A DNA stretch of 64,000 nt from Nocardiopsis alborubida (GTDB lineage Bacteria > Actinomycetota > Actinomycetes > Streptosporangiales > Streptosporangiaceae). How positions within the stretch are numbered: the first letter of the stretch is position 1; each line of letters starts with the position of its first letter. The translations under genes and the position numbers were made by a program. Where the stretch lies: positions 1-64,000 of the forward strand of contig NZ_JAAXPG010000017.1 in assembly GCF_012396365.1 (NCBI RefSeq). The letters are read 5' to 3'. A model generated the notes under the pieces. That model ran no database searches and was not told where the DNA came from. It was given only the letters and a program-made list of their open reading frames with translations. This document shows, one piece after another, positions 53,582-63,009 of the stretch.

Positions 53582-53913
53582 CGGTTCTCCTCTCCGGGGG
53601 CGTCAGCGGCTTCGGGTGCGCCAGCGGCGAACCGGTGCACGTGGAACAGGGCTCCGGGCTCGGCATCCGAAACATCGGCGGCATGGCGGTGGGCCTGGGC
53701 CATGCTCCGCTCGGCGGCGCGGGCCCGCAGCAGCTCCAACGAGGCGCGCACGCCCTCGACCGCCCTGGCCCTGCGTTCCCGCACAGGCCTGAGGAAGGTC
53801 TCGTCCGGTTCCCTGACGACCGCGGTCCCGTCAGCGGGCGCCGGGTCCCGGGGATCGGCGACGGCGGCGCTCCCGTCCGGTTCGCCCGGCGGCTCCACCA
53901 GTTCGAACTTCAT
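53578..53913 (-). CDS. Hypothetical partner protein of the toxin locus
   Basis: The 111-residue protein starts at ATG 53913. The first 40 residues are acidic and Pro-rich (MKFELVEPPG start); the rest is an Arg/Ala/Glu-rich helix (RERRARAVEGVRASLELLRARA) and a short tail. No family is recognised. The four-base overlap with the WXG-like gene and common strand place it in the toxin operon, as a likely chaperone or adaptor by position. Confidence 0.6.
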   Translation of the reverse strand: MKFELVEPPGEPDGSAAVADPRDPAPADGTAVVREPDETFLRPVRERRARAVEGVRASLELLRARAAERSMAQAHRHAADVSDAEPGALFHVHRFAAGAPEAADAPGEENR

Positions 53914-54172
53914 CCTGCCGCTGCCCTCCCTCGTCGGTCCCGGCGTCCGCCCGGCGGACTCCAACAGCAGTATGCGCATATGGAGTGACGTTCCATGATC
54001 GGTTCCGGTTCCGCGGGAGGGACCGCCCCCGCGATGGTCAGGCGCGGGGCCACCGGCCGGGCCGGGCAGAACGTGCAGATGGAAACAGTGACTGTGACGT
54101 GCGTCACTTCTGCTCCGAGAGGGGAGCTCCGGATTCCCTCCCGGACGGCTCAGGCGCCTCCTCCGGAACGGC
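53914..54172. other. Promoter gap before the toxin operon
   Basis: About 260 bases with no supported gene. It presumably holds the promoter of the leftward toxin operon. Nothing distinctive is seen. Confidence 0.35.
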
Positions 54173-55594
54173 TCAGGCCCTCTTCGCGGAAGCCGCGGAC
54201 AGGTACTCCGTCTGCCGCCGCATGAGGTCCAGCGCCCGCAGGGGCGCCCCGGCCTCCTCCACCACCGGATACCAGACCGCCCGGCCTTCACCCTCACCCA
54301 CGAGCGCGCCCGGGATCGGCCCCGCCTGGGCACGACCGGTTCCGATCCGACGCAGCCGGTCCGGCCCGACCGCGAGCCCGACCGGGACCGCGGGCCCCGC
54401 CCACACCGGCACGTAGGTGACATCGGCGCGCCCGGGGATGCGGCGCACCCGCAGCCCCTCCAGCAGCCCCTCGGCCGCCAGCGCCTCCACCAGGGCCGGG
54501 AACGCGTCGAAGGGCACGGCGCCCTCGTCCTCGAACCCGGCCACCACCGACACCCGCTCCAGGAGCCTGCTCCCGCGCCGGGCCAGGTGGAGCTGCCCCG
54601 AGAAGGGGCGCCCCTCACCCAGCGGCCCCTCCAGGTACAGGATCGCGGGCCCGGGCCCGCGCTCGCGCACGAAACCGGCCACCCGTTCGCGGTCCCAGGC
54701 CATGAGCGCGGGCTCGTGCGGCCCCCACGCCGACGGCGCGGTCCCGGCCAGGTGCTCGGCGACGACCTCCGCCGCACGGCCCGGGTCCGGGGTGAACGGG
54801 TCGCGGTGGAGCACGGACACGTCCACCACGACCTGCGTTCCGGCGCTCTCGGCGAAGTCCGCCAGGAACCCCGGGACCGGCTCGGCGTCCGGCTTCCCGT
54901 CCGCCCACGCCAGCCCGACCGGTTCCCTGTCCGCGCGGAACCCCTGCTCGTCGTCCCAGCGCACGGGCAGGCCGGTGATGCCGTCGTAGTGGCCGCCGTC
55001 CTCACCCCGCACCACCCAGCGCCCCAGCGATCCGGCCGCGAAGGTGCGCACCGCGTAGGTCAGGCGCGCGGTGGGCGGGGTGAGCACCTGGAGCGTCCTC
55101 TCCCCGCCGTGCGTGGCCACCGCGTCGCTGAGCCAGGACGAGAACGGCACCACCGCCCGGTCCTGGGCGACCAGGAGCGCCCTGGTCGCGGTGCGCTCGA
55201 CCGCCGGGTGCTCCGGCTCGTCCCACAGGCCGAAGTCGGCCTGCCCCGAGGTCCACACCGCCCCTCCGAGCCGCAGCGCGAGCCCGTCTGCGAACCGGTG
55301 GGCCGCCTCCCGTCCCCGCTCGTCGGGGCGGGCGCGCGTCTCCACCCACCAGAACGTCTCCGGCAGCCCCGCCACGACCTCCGGCCCCAACAGGCGCACG
55401 ACCGCGTCCGGACGCTCCACCAGCTGCCCGGGTTCGAGGGTGGCCAGCAGGCGGGCGTCCCCGTCACGGATCTGCATGACACGGGTGTCGCCGTGCCAGT
55501 GCAGCCGCAGTTCGGGGTCCACGTCCTGAAGGGCGTGGACGATCGCGTGCTCGTCGGGCTCCTCGGCGACCAGGGCCACCACGTCGTAGCTCAA
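54173..55594 (-). CDS. Hypothetical protein, 473 residues
   Basis: TTG 55594 with GGGAGAG just upstream is the best start; the in-frame sequence further upstream is Pro-rich and unlike coding sequence. The start SYDVVALVAEEPDEHAIVHAL suggests an alpha/beta ferredoxin-like beginning. It is acidic, mostly alpha/beta, without membrane segments, signal peptide or recognised motifs. It lies between the toxin operon and the toxin-antitoxin pair on the same strand. I do not recognise a family. Confidence 0.7.
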   Translation of the reverse strand: MSYDVVALVAEEPDEHAIVHALQDVDPELRLHWHGDTRVMQIRDGDARLLATLEPGQLVERPDAVVRLLGPEVVAGLPETFWWVETRARPDERGREAAHRFADGLALRLGGAVWTSGQADFGLWDEPEHPAVERTATRALLVAQDRAVVPFSSWLSDAVATHGGERTLQVLTPPTARLTYAVRTFAAGSLGRWVVRGEDGGHYDGITGLPVRWDDEQGFRADREPVGLAWADGKPDAEPVPGFLADFAESAGTQVVVDVSVLHRDPFTPDPGRAAEVVAEHLAGTAPSAWGPHEPALMAWDRERVAGFVRERGPGPAILYLEGPLGEGRPFSGQLHLARRGSRLLERVSVVAGFEDEGAVPFDAFPALVEALAAEGLLEGLRVRRIPGRADVTYVPVWAGPAVPVGLAVGPDRLRRIGTGRAQAGPIPGALVGEGEGRAVWYPVVEEAGAPLRALDLMRRQTEYLSAASAKRA

Positions 55595-55653
55595 GGGCTC
55601 TCCCGGAGGGACTGGGGGCGGACGGGGACCTCCACGATCCCACCCCGCCCGGA

Positions 55654-56223
55654 TCAACGATCACGCAAACGTTCCCTGAGACACTCGGCGAAGCCCGGGA
55701 CCCCTGCCTTGGCCAAACTGTCCACCAGGTCCTCGGGGGTCCTGGGCGGGCGACGTTTCTCCGCGGCCAACCGCACGACCGTCGCGGCGACCTCGTGCGG
55801 CAGCTCTTCGAGCAGCTCACGAAGGTAGGTGTCGGGATCGACGACCCGCAGTCCCAGAGAGGCCAGGGGTTCGCTCGGGAAATCGCCCAGGTTCCAGGTC
55901 ACGACGGCGCTGGCCCGCCCCTTCAGAGCGGCGGCCATATGGTGGCGGTCGTCGGGGTCGGCTCCGGGCATCATCCCCGTCAGAGAGGCGTAGTCGTCCT
56001 CCGGGACGCGGCTGTCGGCGAAGCACTCCCTGATCGCCGAGGTGATCGCCTGGGCGGAGGCGGATGAACGCTGTTGTTCACGCACGATCACCCTTTCCCA
56101 TTCCCCCAGCAGCCTCTCGGTCCAGAGCATGGTGTGGACCGTGTCCTCGGTCAGGGCCAGGAGGAGGTCCATGACCGAGAACGGGAAGAGCACGTTGGTG
56201 TCGACGAAAACGCGGGGGGTCAT
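55654..56223 (-). CDS. PIN-domain ribonuclease toxin
   Basis: The 189-residue protein starts at ATG 56223. The PIN core has the first acidic residue D8 in VFVDTNVLFPFS, acidic residues near 94-96 in GADPDDRHHMAAAL, and a last one in VVTWNLGDFP. VapC-type PIN toxins cleave RNA with Mg2+. It is longer than the usual 130 residues, with an extra helical C-terminus. It lies 14 bases after an HTH gene that is its likely antitoxin, in the usual antitoxin-first order. Confidence 0.87.
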   Translation of the reverse strand: MTPRVFVDTNVLFPFSVMDLLLALTEDTVHTMLWTERLLGEWERVIVREQQRSSASAQAITSAIRECFADSRVPEDDYASLTGMMPGADPDDRHHMAAALKGRASAVVTWNLGDFPSEPLASLGLRVVDPDTYLRELLEELPHEVAATVVRLAAEKRRPPRTPEDLVDSLAKAGVPGFAECLRERLRDR

Positions 56224-56237
56224 GCGTGCCCTGTCGC

Positions 56238-56690
56238 TCAGTAGGGAAGATCGGCGGACTCGACTGCTTCGGCGATCCTCCGTCTGCCCGCACGCCGCCT
56301 CTCCCGCCTGGCCTGGAACTCCAGGACGTCCTCTAGGCGCACGACACGGTGTCGGCTGTCGGGCAGTCGCTCGGACGGGATCTCCCCCGCGTCGAGGAGG
56401 CGTACGACGAACGGGCGCGACAGGCCCAGCAACTCGGCCGCCTCAGCCGGGGTCAGGCACGTCTCGGATGCCAGCACGGTGACCGCGTGCCCCTCGGAGA
56501 GCTCGTTGGCCGACGCCACCAGGATCCTCACCAGCGACTCCGGCAGAGCGAGTTCGCTGCCGTCGGCCGTCCTCAGCAGCAGTCGCGCCCCACTGGTTCC
56601 CGTGAAGCTCACCACCTTCTCCGTGATCCAGCGGTCCTCCCCGCGGGGCTCGATCCGGGGAGCGCGGCCCAGCACACTCGATCGCACCAT
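56238..56690 (-). CDS. HTH antitoxin, excisionase-like DNA-binding protein
   Basis: The 151-residue protein starts at ATG 56690, with GGGAGG five bases upstream. The N-terminal 75 residues form a strand-rich unit; the C-terminal part is a MerR/excisionase-type helix-turn-helix (CLTPAEAAELLGLSRPFVVRLLDAGEIPSE, then HRVVRLEDVLEF) of the type found in PIN-toxin antitoxins. It lies directly before the PIN gene and probably represses the pair. Confidence 0.85.
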   Translation of the reverse strand: MVRSSVLGRAPRIEPRGEDRWITEKVVSFTGTSGARLLLRTADGSELALPESLVRILVASANELSEGHAVTVLASETCLTPAEAAELLGLSRPFVVRLLDAGEIPSERLPDSRHRVVRLEDVLEFQARRERRRAGRRRIAEAVESADLPY

Positions 56691-56793
56691 CTCAGCCTCC
56701 CAGCGCCGCCAGCACATCTGTAGTAAGTGTAACCATCTCGGAGGCGACCGCGAAGGGGGCGGACGGGGACCGCCACGGCCCCGCCCGCCCGGA

Positions 56794-57966
56794 TCAGGCG
56801 TCCTGGTGCTTCTCGACCCAGGACGTGAGGGGTTGCCCCTGGATGGCCGCCGCCATCAGCTCGGGGAACGCGTCGGGGGTACAGGCGAACGCGGGCACCC
56901 CCATCTCGGCGAGCGCGGACGCGTTCTGTCGATCGTAGAACGGAGCGCCCTCGTCCGACAGCGCCAGCAGCACCACCACCTGGACCCCGGCCGCCTGCAT
57001 CGCGGCCACCCTCCTCAGCATCTCCGCTCGGACACCGCCCTCGTACAGGTCGCTGATCAGCACGAAGACCGAGTCGTTCGGCTTGGTGATGAGCCCCTGG
57101 CAGTAGGCGATGGCCTTGTTGATGTGCGTGCCGCCGCCCAACTGCGTGCCGAACAGCACCTCGACCGGGTCGGTCAGCTGCTCGGTCAGGTCCACCACCG
57201 CGGTGTCGAACACGACCAGCGACGTGCGCAGGGTCTTCATCGAGGCCAGCACCGCGCCGAACACGCTCGCGTAGACCACCGAGGAGGCCATCGACCCGCT
57301 CTGGTCGATCGCCAGCACCACGTCCTTCTGCACGCCCCGGCTGCGGCGACCGTACCCCACCAGGGTCTGCGGCACGATCGTGCCGTACTCGGGCAGGTAG
57401 TGGGCCAGGTTGCGGCGGATGGTCGCGTTCCAGTCGATGTCGGCCACCCGGCGCGGCCGGTGCGTGCGGGCCGAACGGTCGATCGCCCCCTGCACCAGGG
57501 ACCGCGTCTTCTGCGCCACCCGGCGCTCCAGGTCGTCCACCACGCGGCGCACCACCGCGCGGGCGGACTCGCGGGCCTGGTCGGGCATCACCCGGTTGAG
57601 GGACAGCAGGGTCCCCACCAGGTGGACGTCCGGCTCGACGGCCTCCATCATCTCCGGTTCCAGGAGGAGCTGGTGCAGCCCCAGCCGGTCCATGGCGTCC
57701 TTCTGCATCACCTGCACCACGGAGGAGGGGAAGTACTCGCGGATGTCGCCCAGCCAGCGCGCCACCCGCGGCGCCGATCCGCCGAGCCCGGCGGAGCGCT
57801 CGGCGCTGCTCCTGCCGGGACCGACTCTGTCGTAGAGCGCCTCCAGGGCTGCGTCCATCCCCTGGTCGGCGGTGCTGAGACCGGAGGCACCGACCCCGCC
57901 GGAGCACTGCGCCTCCCGCCCCAGCACGAGCCTCCAGCGGCGCTCCCGCTCGTCCACGGCGTTCAT
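56794..57966 (-). CDS. VWA-domain protein of a MoxR-type operon
   Basis: The 390-residue protein starts at ATG 57966, overlapping the DUF5682 stop by four bases. The N-terminal half is helical. The C-terminal von Willebrand A domain has the metal-ion site DQSGSM with a later Thr/Asp pair (GGGTHINKA and LISDLYEGG), so it should bind Mg2+ and a ligand. MoxR AAA and VWA proteins act together to insert cofactors or metals or to remodel complexes. Last gene of a run of five. Confidence 0.9.
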   Translation of the reverse strand: MNAVDERERRWRLVLGREAQCSGGVGASGLSTADQGMDAALEALYDRVGPGRSSAERSAGLGGSAPRVARWLGDIREYFPSSVVQVMQKDAMDRLGLHQLLLEPEMMEAVEPDVHLVGTLLSLNRVMPDQARESARAVVRRVVDDLERRVAQKTRSLVQGAIDRSARTHRPRRVADIDWNATIRRNLAHYLPEYGTIVPQTLVGYGRRSRGVQKDVVLAIDQSGSMASSVVYASVFGAVLASMKTLRTSLVVFDTAVVDLTEQLTDPVEVLFGTQLGGGTHINKAIAYCQGLITKPNDSVFVLISDLYEGGVRAEMLRRVAAMQAAGVQVVVLLALSDEGAPFYDRQNASALAEMGVPAFACTPDAFPELMAAAIQGQPLTSWVEKHQDA

Positions 57967-60395
57967 CGGCGCACCTTTCCGTCGGTGAGGATGGCCAGCG
58001 CGGTGGCCAGGGCCGGGGCCGCGCGTCCGGTGTCCACGTCCACGCGGGCCGGGGCGGTCCGGTCGGCGGCGGGAGCCGTCCCGAGCCGCAGGGCGGCCGC
58101 GCCGATCTCCTGGCGCTCGGGGCCGTCGAAGGCCCCGAAGGTGCGCCGCAGCAGCGGCAGCACCGCGGTGAAACGCTCCTCGGGCAGGGAGAGCAGCCAG
58201 GCGTCGATCAGCCCGAGCAGCCGGTCGTCGTGCACCAGGATCAGCCCACTGCCCTGGAGGAACCCCTCCAGCCAGGCGGCGGCCGAGGCGGGTTCGGCTC
58301 CCGGGGACATCGCCAGGCCGAGGCGGCGGCGCAGTTCGTCGGCGTCCACGAGCCCGGAGTCGGACAGGATCCGGTTGACCCGACCGGCGATGCGGCCGGG
58401 CAGGGTGTCGCGCACGGCCAGGGCGGCCAGTGCCGCCGTCCAGGCCTGGGCGCCCTCTCCGCCGAGGAGGGTGGCGGCGCCCTGGGTGGCGTCGATGCGC
58501 CGGACGAACTGCGCCGCCGCGTCGTCGTCCAGTCCGTGCACGGCCGGCGCCAGCCCGACACACACGCGCCGCAGGATCTGTTCGGCGACCGTGCTCAGGT
58601 AGGCGCTGTCGGTGCCGCGCACGTCCCCGTAGCGGGCGGAGCGGGCCAGCGGCGGCAGCGCCTCCATCAGGTGGGTGACGTCGCTGTCGGTGGCCGCGCG
58701 GTCGGTGAGCAGGGACAGCACGCGGGGCAGGGCCTCGCCCAGGTCCGCGAACAGGCACTGCTCTGTGAGGGAGGTCAGCGCGGGCAGGGCCGCGTCCTCC
58801 GCGAGGTCGGTCACCCGGGCCGTGGCCGCGGAGGCGACGGTGGTGCCCCACCGGCTGGCCTCGATCAGCGCCACGTCCATGTCGGGGTCCCAGCGCAGCC
58901 GCCACGACTCCCGGAAGGTGCCCTTCTGCCCGCCGTCGGGGGTACGGGGAACTCCCCACTCGACGCCGAGCAGCCGCAGCCGGTGCAGCAGCACACTGCG
59001 TTCGCGCTGGCTGTCCCTGCGCAGGTCCAGGTCGAGGTCGCTGTCGAAGGGCTCGGCCTTGAGCCGCAGGCGCTTGCGGATCGCGATGAGGTCGCGCTGG
59101 AGCGGGACCATGGGCGTGGACGGGGGCACCGAGCCCATCCGCTCGCCGACGGCCATCCGGCGGTGGACGAGGGCGGCCCGGGTGGGCTCGCCCTCGCACA
59201 GGACGGCGGTGAGCGCCTCGGCCACCTCGTCGAGCCCGGCGAGCGGTCGTCCGCGCAGCACGGCGAGGCTCTCGGCCAGCCGCACGCCCTCGATGACGTG
59301 GGACGAGGACACCGCCAGCCCCTCCTCGCGGAGCATGCGGGCGGCGTCGGTCAGCCACCGGTGCACCGGAAGGTCGGGCGCGGTGAACAGGTGGTGGTAC
59401 CAGCCGGGGGCGGCGACCCCGGCGCCGTAGCCGCTGGAGGAGGCCAGGCGCCCGTGGGTCCAGGGCACCCAGGTGGCGGTGACCTTCACCTTGGGCAGGC
59501 CCTTGAGCAGGGCGGTGTCCTCCTTGACCGGGTGGTCGGCCAGGTCGCGCAGGGCGGGGGCGTGCCAGGCGCCGCAGACCACGGCGATCCGCTCGTGGCC
59601 CTCCTTGAGGGTGGCGCGCAGGGTCTGGCGCATGTACGCCTCCCGGCGCGCGTCGCGCTCCGTCTCGGGGCCGGACTCGGCGCGGACGGCGGCCATGGCG
59701 TCGGCGATCGCCGGGAACGGGGAGGGCTCCCCGTCCCTGCGCTGCTCGACGACGTCGTCCCACCAGCGCTCGGCGTCGTCGTAGCCCGCGGCCTCGGCGA
59801 GCACCCCGAGGGGGTCCAGCCGGATCCGCTCCGGCTCGCCGACCTCGCCGCCGTCCGTCCCGTCAGCGGCCTCCGAAGCCTCGGTCCCGTCGGTCTCTTC
59901 TGCCGCGACAGCCGCACCGGCTCCGGCAGCCTCGGTGTCTCCAGGAGTCTCCTCGGCCCCCGGGTCCTCGGAGCCGCCCTCGGCCCGGGCGCTCTCCTCC
60001 TCGGCCCGGCGCCGCTCCTCGGCCTCGGCGACGCGCTCGGCCAGGGTGTGCGCGGCGGGCAGGTCGCAGAAGCGGACCCGCACTCCGTTCTCCACCGCGT
60101 AGCGCAGCGCCTCCCACTCCGGGGAGAAGGTGGCGAAGGGCCAGAACGCCCATCCCTCGCCGGCCCTGGCCTCGTTCCCCTTCGGGGTGTCGGCGAGGTA
60201 GGCCAGCAGGGCCACCGGCGGCTCCAGCTCACCCACCAGCGAGGTGAGGGCGTCCGCCTCCGGCGGTCCCTCGATCAGCACGGCGTCGGGTTTGATCTCC
60301 TCCAGCGCCGCCCGGACGGCCCGGGCCGACCCCGGGCCGTGGTGCCGCACGCCGAGGACGTGCAGCCCGCTCGTGTCCAGTCGGGGCCGACCCAT
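57963..60395 (-). CDS. DUF5682 protein
   Basis: The 810-residue cytosolic protein starts at ATG 60395. It opens with LHVLGVRHHGPGSARAVRAAL and DAVLIEGPPEADAL, typical of the DUF5682 N-terminus, which resembles the TraB/erythromycin-esterase type fold. An acidic Glu/Ala/Gly low-complexity insert lies at about 135-205. IAVVCGAWHAPAL and VTATWVPWTHGRLA follow, then a long helical region. It is found with MoxR AAA and VWA genes in actinobacteria; function unknown. It overlaps both neighbours. Confidence 0.87.
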   Translation of the reverse strand: MGRPRLDTSGLHVLGVRHHGPGSARAVRAALEEIKPDAVLIEGPPEADALTSLVGELEPPVALLAYLADTPKGNEARAGEGWAFWPFATFSPEWEALRYAVENGVRVRFCDLPAAHTLAERVAEAEERRRAEEESARAEGGSEDPGAEETPGDTEAAGAGAAVAAEETDGTEASEAADGTDGGEVGEPERIRLDPLGVLAEAAGYDDAERWWDDVVEQRRDGEPSPFPAIADAMAAVRAESGPETERDARREAYMRQTLRATLKEGHERIAVVCGAWHAPALRDLADHPVKEDTALLKGLPKVKVTATWVPWTHGRLASSSGYGAGVAAPGWYHHLFTAPDLPVHRWLTDAARMLREEGLAVSSSHVIEGVRLAESLAVLRGRPLAGLDEVAEALTAVLCEGEPTRAALVHRRMAVGERMGSVPPSTPMVPLQRDLIAIRKRLRLKAEPFDSDLDLDLRRDSQRERSVLLHRLRLLGVEWGVPRTPDGGQKGTFRESWRLRWDPDMDVALIEASRWGTTVASAATARVTDLAEDAALPALTSLTEQCLFADLGEALPRVLSLLTDRAATDSDVTHLMEALPPLARSARYGDVRGTDSAYLSTVAEQILRRVCVGLAPAVHGLDDDAAAQFVRRIDATQGAATLLGGEGAQAWTAALAALAVRDTLPGRIAGRVNRILSDSGLVDADELRRRLGLAMSPGAEPASAAAWLEGFLQGSGLILVHDDRLLGLIDAWLLSLPEERFTAVLPLLRRTFGAFDGPERQEIGAAALRLGTAPAADRTAPARVDVDTGRAAPALATALAILTDGKVRR

Positions 60396-61510
60396 CAGGC
60401 GCCCACCTCGCGGCAGGCGCGGTAGAACTCGCTCCAGCCGTCGCGCCCGCGCGCGACGGTCTCCAGGTACTCGCGCCACACCACGCCGTCGGACACCCGG
60501 TCCTGGACGACGGCGCCCTGGATGCCCGCGGCCACGTCGGCCGGGCGCAGCTGCCCGTCACCGAAGTGCGCGGCCAGCGCGATGCCGTTGGTGATGACCG
60601 AGATCGCCTCGGCGGTGCTCAGCGTGCCGCTGGGCGACTTGACCTTGGTGCCGTTGTCCTCGGTCACCCCCGAGCGCAGTTCGCGGAAGACGGTGACCAC
60701 CCGCCGGATCTCGGTGAGGCTGGTGGGCACCTCGGGCAGGTCCAGGGCGCGGCCGAGCTGCTCCACCCGCTGGGTGACGATGCGGACCTCGTCCTCGGCG
60801 CTGTCGGGGACGGGCAGCACCACGGTGTTGAACCGGCGGCGCAGCGCGCTGGACAGGTCGTTGACGCCGCGGTCGCGGTCGTTGGCGGTGGCGATGATGT
60901 TGAAGCCGCGCTGGGCCTGCACCTCGATACCCAGCTCGGCCACCGGCAGGGCCTTCTCCGACAGCACGGTGATGAGGCCGTCCTGCACGTCGGAGGGCAT
61001 GCGGGTGAGCTCCTCGATGCGGCCGATGGAGCCGCGCGACATGGCGGTCATGACGGGGCTGGGCACGAGGGCCGCCTCGGAGGGGCCCTCGGCGAGCAGC
61101 CGGGCGTAGTTCCAGCCGTAGCGCACGGCCTCCTCGGAGGTTCCGGCGGTGCCCTGGACGAGCAGCGTGGAGTCACCGGAGATCGCGGCGGCCAGGTGTT
61201 CGGACAGCCAGGTCTTGGCGGTGCCGGGGACGCCGATGAGCAGCAGGGCGCGGTCGGTGGCCAGGGTGGCCACGGCGACCTCGACGACGCGGCGGGCGCC
61301 GATGTACTTGGCGCTGATCTCGGTGCCGTCGGACAGGGTGGTGCCCAGCAGGTACTGGGTGACCGCCCACGGGGAGAGCTTCCAGCCCGGGGGCCGCTGC
61401 CGGTCGTCGACCTTGGCCAGCGCCTCCAGCTCGGCGGAGTAGGTCTGCTCCGCGTGCGGGCGCATCGCCTGGGCGGCGTCGGTGCGGATGGAGGGGGTGG
61501 AGGTGGTCAA
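60395..61510 (-). CDS. MoxR-family AAA ATPase
   Basis: The 371-residue protein starts at TTG 61510, with GGGAG five bases upstream. It has Walker A GVPGTAKTWL, Walker B-like GRIEELTRMP (E in place of the usual D-E pair), sensor 1 FNIIATANDRDRG and the Arg finger LSSALRRRFN. MoxR ATPases form hexamers that work with VWA partners. It overlaps DUF5691 by four bases and touches DUF5682 by one, so the products are likely made in fixed ratio. Confidence 0.93.
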   Translation of the reverse strand: MTTSTPSIRTDAAQAMRPHAEQTYSAELEALAKVDDRQRPPGWKLSPWAVTQYLLGTTLSDGTEISAKYIGARRVVEVAVATLATDRALLLIGVPGTAKTWLSEHLAAAISGDSTLLVQGTAGTSEEAVRYGWNYARLLAEGPSEAALVPSPVMTAMSRGSIGRIEELTRMPSDVQDGLITVLSEKALPVAELGIEVQAQRGFNIIATANDRDRGVNDLSSALRRRFNTVVLPVPDSAEDEVRIVTQRVEQLGRALDLPEVPTSLTEIRRVVTVFRELRSGVTEDNGTKVKSPSGTLSTAEAISVITNGIALAAHFGDGQLRPADVAAGIQGAVVQDRVSDGVVWREYLETVARGRDGWSEFYRACREVGA

Positions 61511-63009
61511 CTGAGCTCCCTGTGCATGTCGAGTCGGAACCGGAGGGTGTCCCGGAGTCGGAGGTAGGCGTCGCCGGAGGCGTCGTTGTACGGAGGGGTC
61601 TGGTGGAGGTCGGTGAGGTGCCCGGGGGGCATGTGCACGGCCGCCGCCTCGCAGAGCAGCCGGTAGCCGTGGTAGTCGTTCTTGCGGTCCTTGGCGTGCA
61701 GGCGCGCGATGACCCGCGCGCTCAGCTCGGGGGTCCAGGGGCCGGGCGTGTCGCTGAGCTGGTCGCCCCAGCGGCTGAGGGAGGACTTGTCGGTCAGGAC
61801 GCCGTCGGCGTACGCGCAGCGCTCCTCGACCGGCAGCAGTTCCAGCAGCCTGCTCGTTTGGAACCCCGGTCCCGTGCCCCGCGAACCGAGGAACTCCAGG
61901 ACGGCCCTGGCCCACTCGACGTTCCGCTGGACGATGACGGCGTTGACGAGGGCGCCCACCAGGCGGGCGCTCCGCACGGCCTCCCGGTTCGCCGCCTCGA
62001 AGATCCTGACGGGCTCGACGCCCAGCAGCCCGGGCCACACGTCCAGCGGCGCGTGGGTGAGCAGCGCCCACAGCCGCTCGGCCTGCCCGTGCACGTTCTC
62101 GTCGCCCTTGGAGGGCGCGGCCAGCGCCAGGTCGCGGTGGACGGCGGCGTCGCGGGTGCGGACGGGGTCCACCCACAGGGCGCCGTCCTCCCTGAGCGAG
62201 GCGTGCGCGCGGACGTGGCCGCGCAGCCGCTCGGCGTGCGCGCTGTCGGGCAGCCGGGTGAGCAGGGACAGCGCGATCCCGCGCACGTTGGCGCTGCGGT
62301 CGTCCAGTGCCCGGTCGAGGAAGTCCGCGTCCGCCGGGCCGAGCCCGGTGGAGAAGGTCTCCAGCAGGCGGCGGCGCAGGTCGGCCTTGGCCAGGCCGGT
62401 CCAGACGGCGGCCAGCAGCTCGCGGGCGCGGTCGGGGTCGGTGGCGCGCAGCGCGGCGAGCGCGCGGCGGCGCTCGCCCGGGGTGCCGCAGCCCCAGTCG
62501 CGCTCGCTGAACCGGTCTGTGTGGACCGACTCGGCCAGAACGTAGAACCAGGCGGGGTTGAGCCCGGCCAGCCAGTGGCCGCGTGTGCCGACCGCGGCCG
62601 CGAGCGCGGGGCGCAGCTCGCTGTCGCGTGCGCCCTGGTCGAGGAGGGCGGGAACGCTGGAGTGCGCGACGCGCCGTCCCGAGGCGGCCACGAGCTCCAG
62701 CCACTCCGGGAGGAGTTCGGTCCGTGTCGTGAGGAGGCCCTCCAGCCGGGTGGTGGCGGCCTGCCCGGGCTCGGGGCGCTCGTCCTCGGCGCCGGGCTCG
62801 ACGGGCTCGACGCCGGTGGCGGGGACGTACCCGGCGGCGCGGCGGACCGCGATCAGGGCCGCCCGGTCCAGGAGGGCGACGGAGTCCTCGTCCTCGGGGG
62901 TGGGGGGCAGGTCGGGGGTGTCGGGGACGGGGCGCTTGGAGGTGCCGACCAGGGCCGTGGAGACCAGGCGGTCCCAGGAGTCCACTGCGGCCAGGGGGTC
63001 GGGGGTCAC
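61507..63009 (-). CDS. DUF5691 protein
   Basis: The 500-residue protein starts at GTG 63009, overlapping the SWIM gene stop by four bases. The N-terminus reads AVDSWDRLVSTALVGTSKRPVP, typical of DUF5691; the rest is HEAT-like helical repeats (LAGLNPAWFYVLAES, DWGCGTPGERRRALAALRA, ANVRGIALSLLTRLP). No catalytic motif is visible. In this operon it probably acts as a scaffold or substrate adaptor. Confidence 0.88.
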   Translation of the reverse strand: MTPDPLAAVDSWDRLVSTALVGTSKRPVPDTPDLPPTPEDEDSVALLDRAALIAVRRAAGYVPATGVEPVEPGAEDERPEPGQAATTRLEGLLTTRTELLPEWLELVAASGRRVAHSSVPALLDQGARDSELRPALAAAVGTRGHWLAGLNPAWFYVLAESVHTDRFSERDWGCGTPGERRRALAALRATDPDRARELLAAVWTGLAKADLRRRLLETFSTGLGPADADFLDRALDDRSANVRGIALSLLTRLPDSAHAERLRGHVRAHASLREDGALWVDPVRTRDAAVHRDLALAAPSKGDENVHGQAERLWALLTHAPLDVWPGLLGVEPVRIFEAANREAVRSARLVGALVNAVIVQRNVEWARAVLEFLGSRGTGPGFQTSRLLELLPVEERCAYADGVLTDKSSLSRWGDQLSDTPGPWTPELSARVIARLHAKDRKNDYHGYRLLCEAAAVHMPPGHLTDLHQTPPYNDASGDAYLRLRDTLRFRLDMHRELS

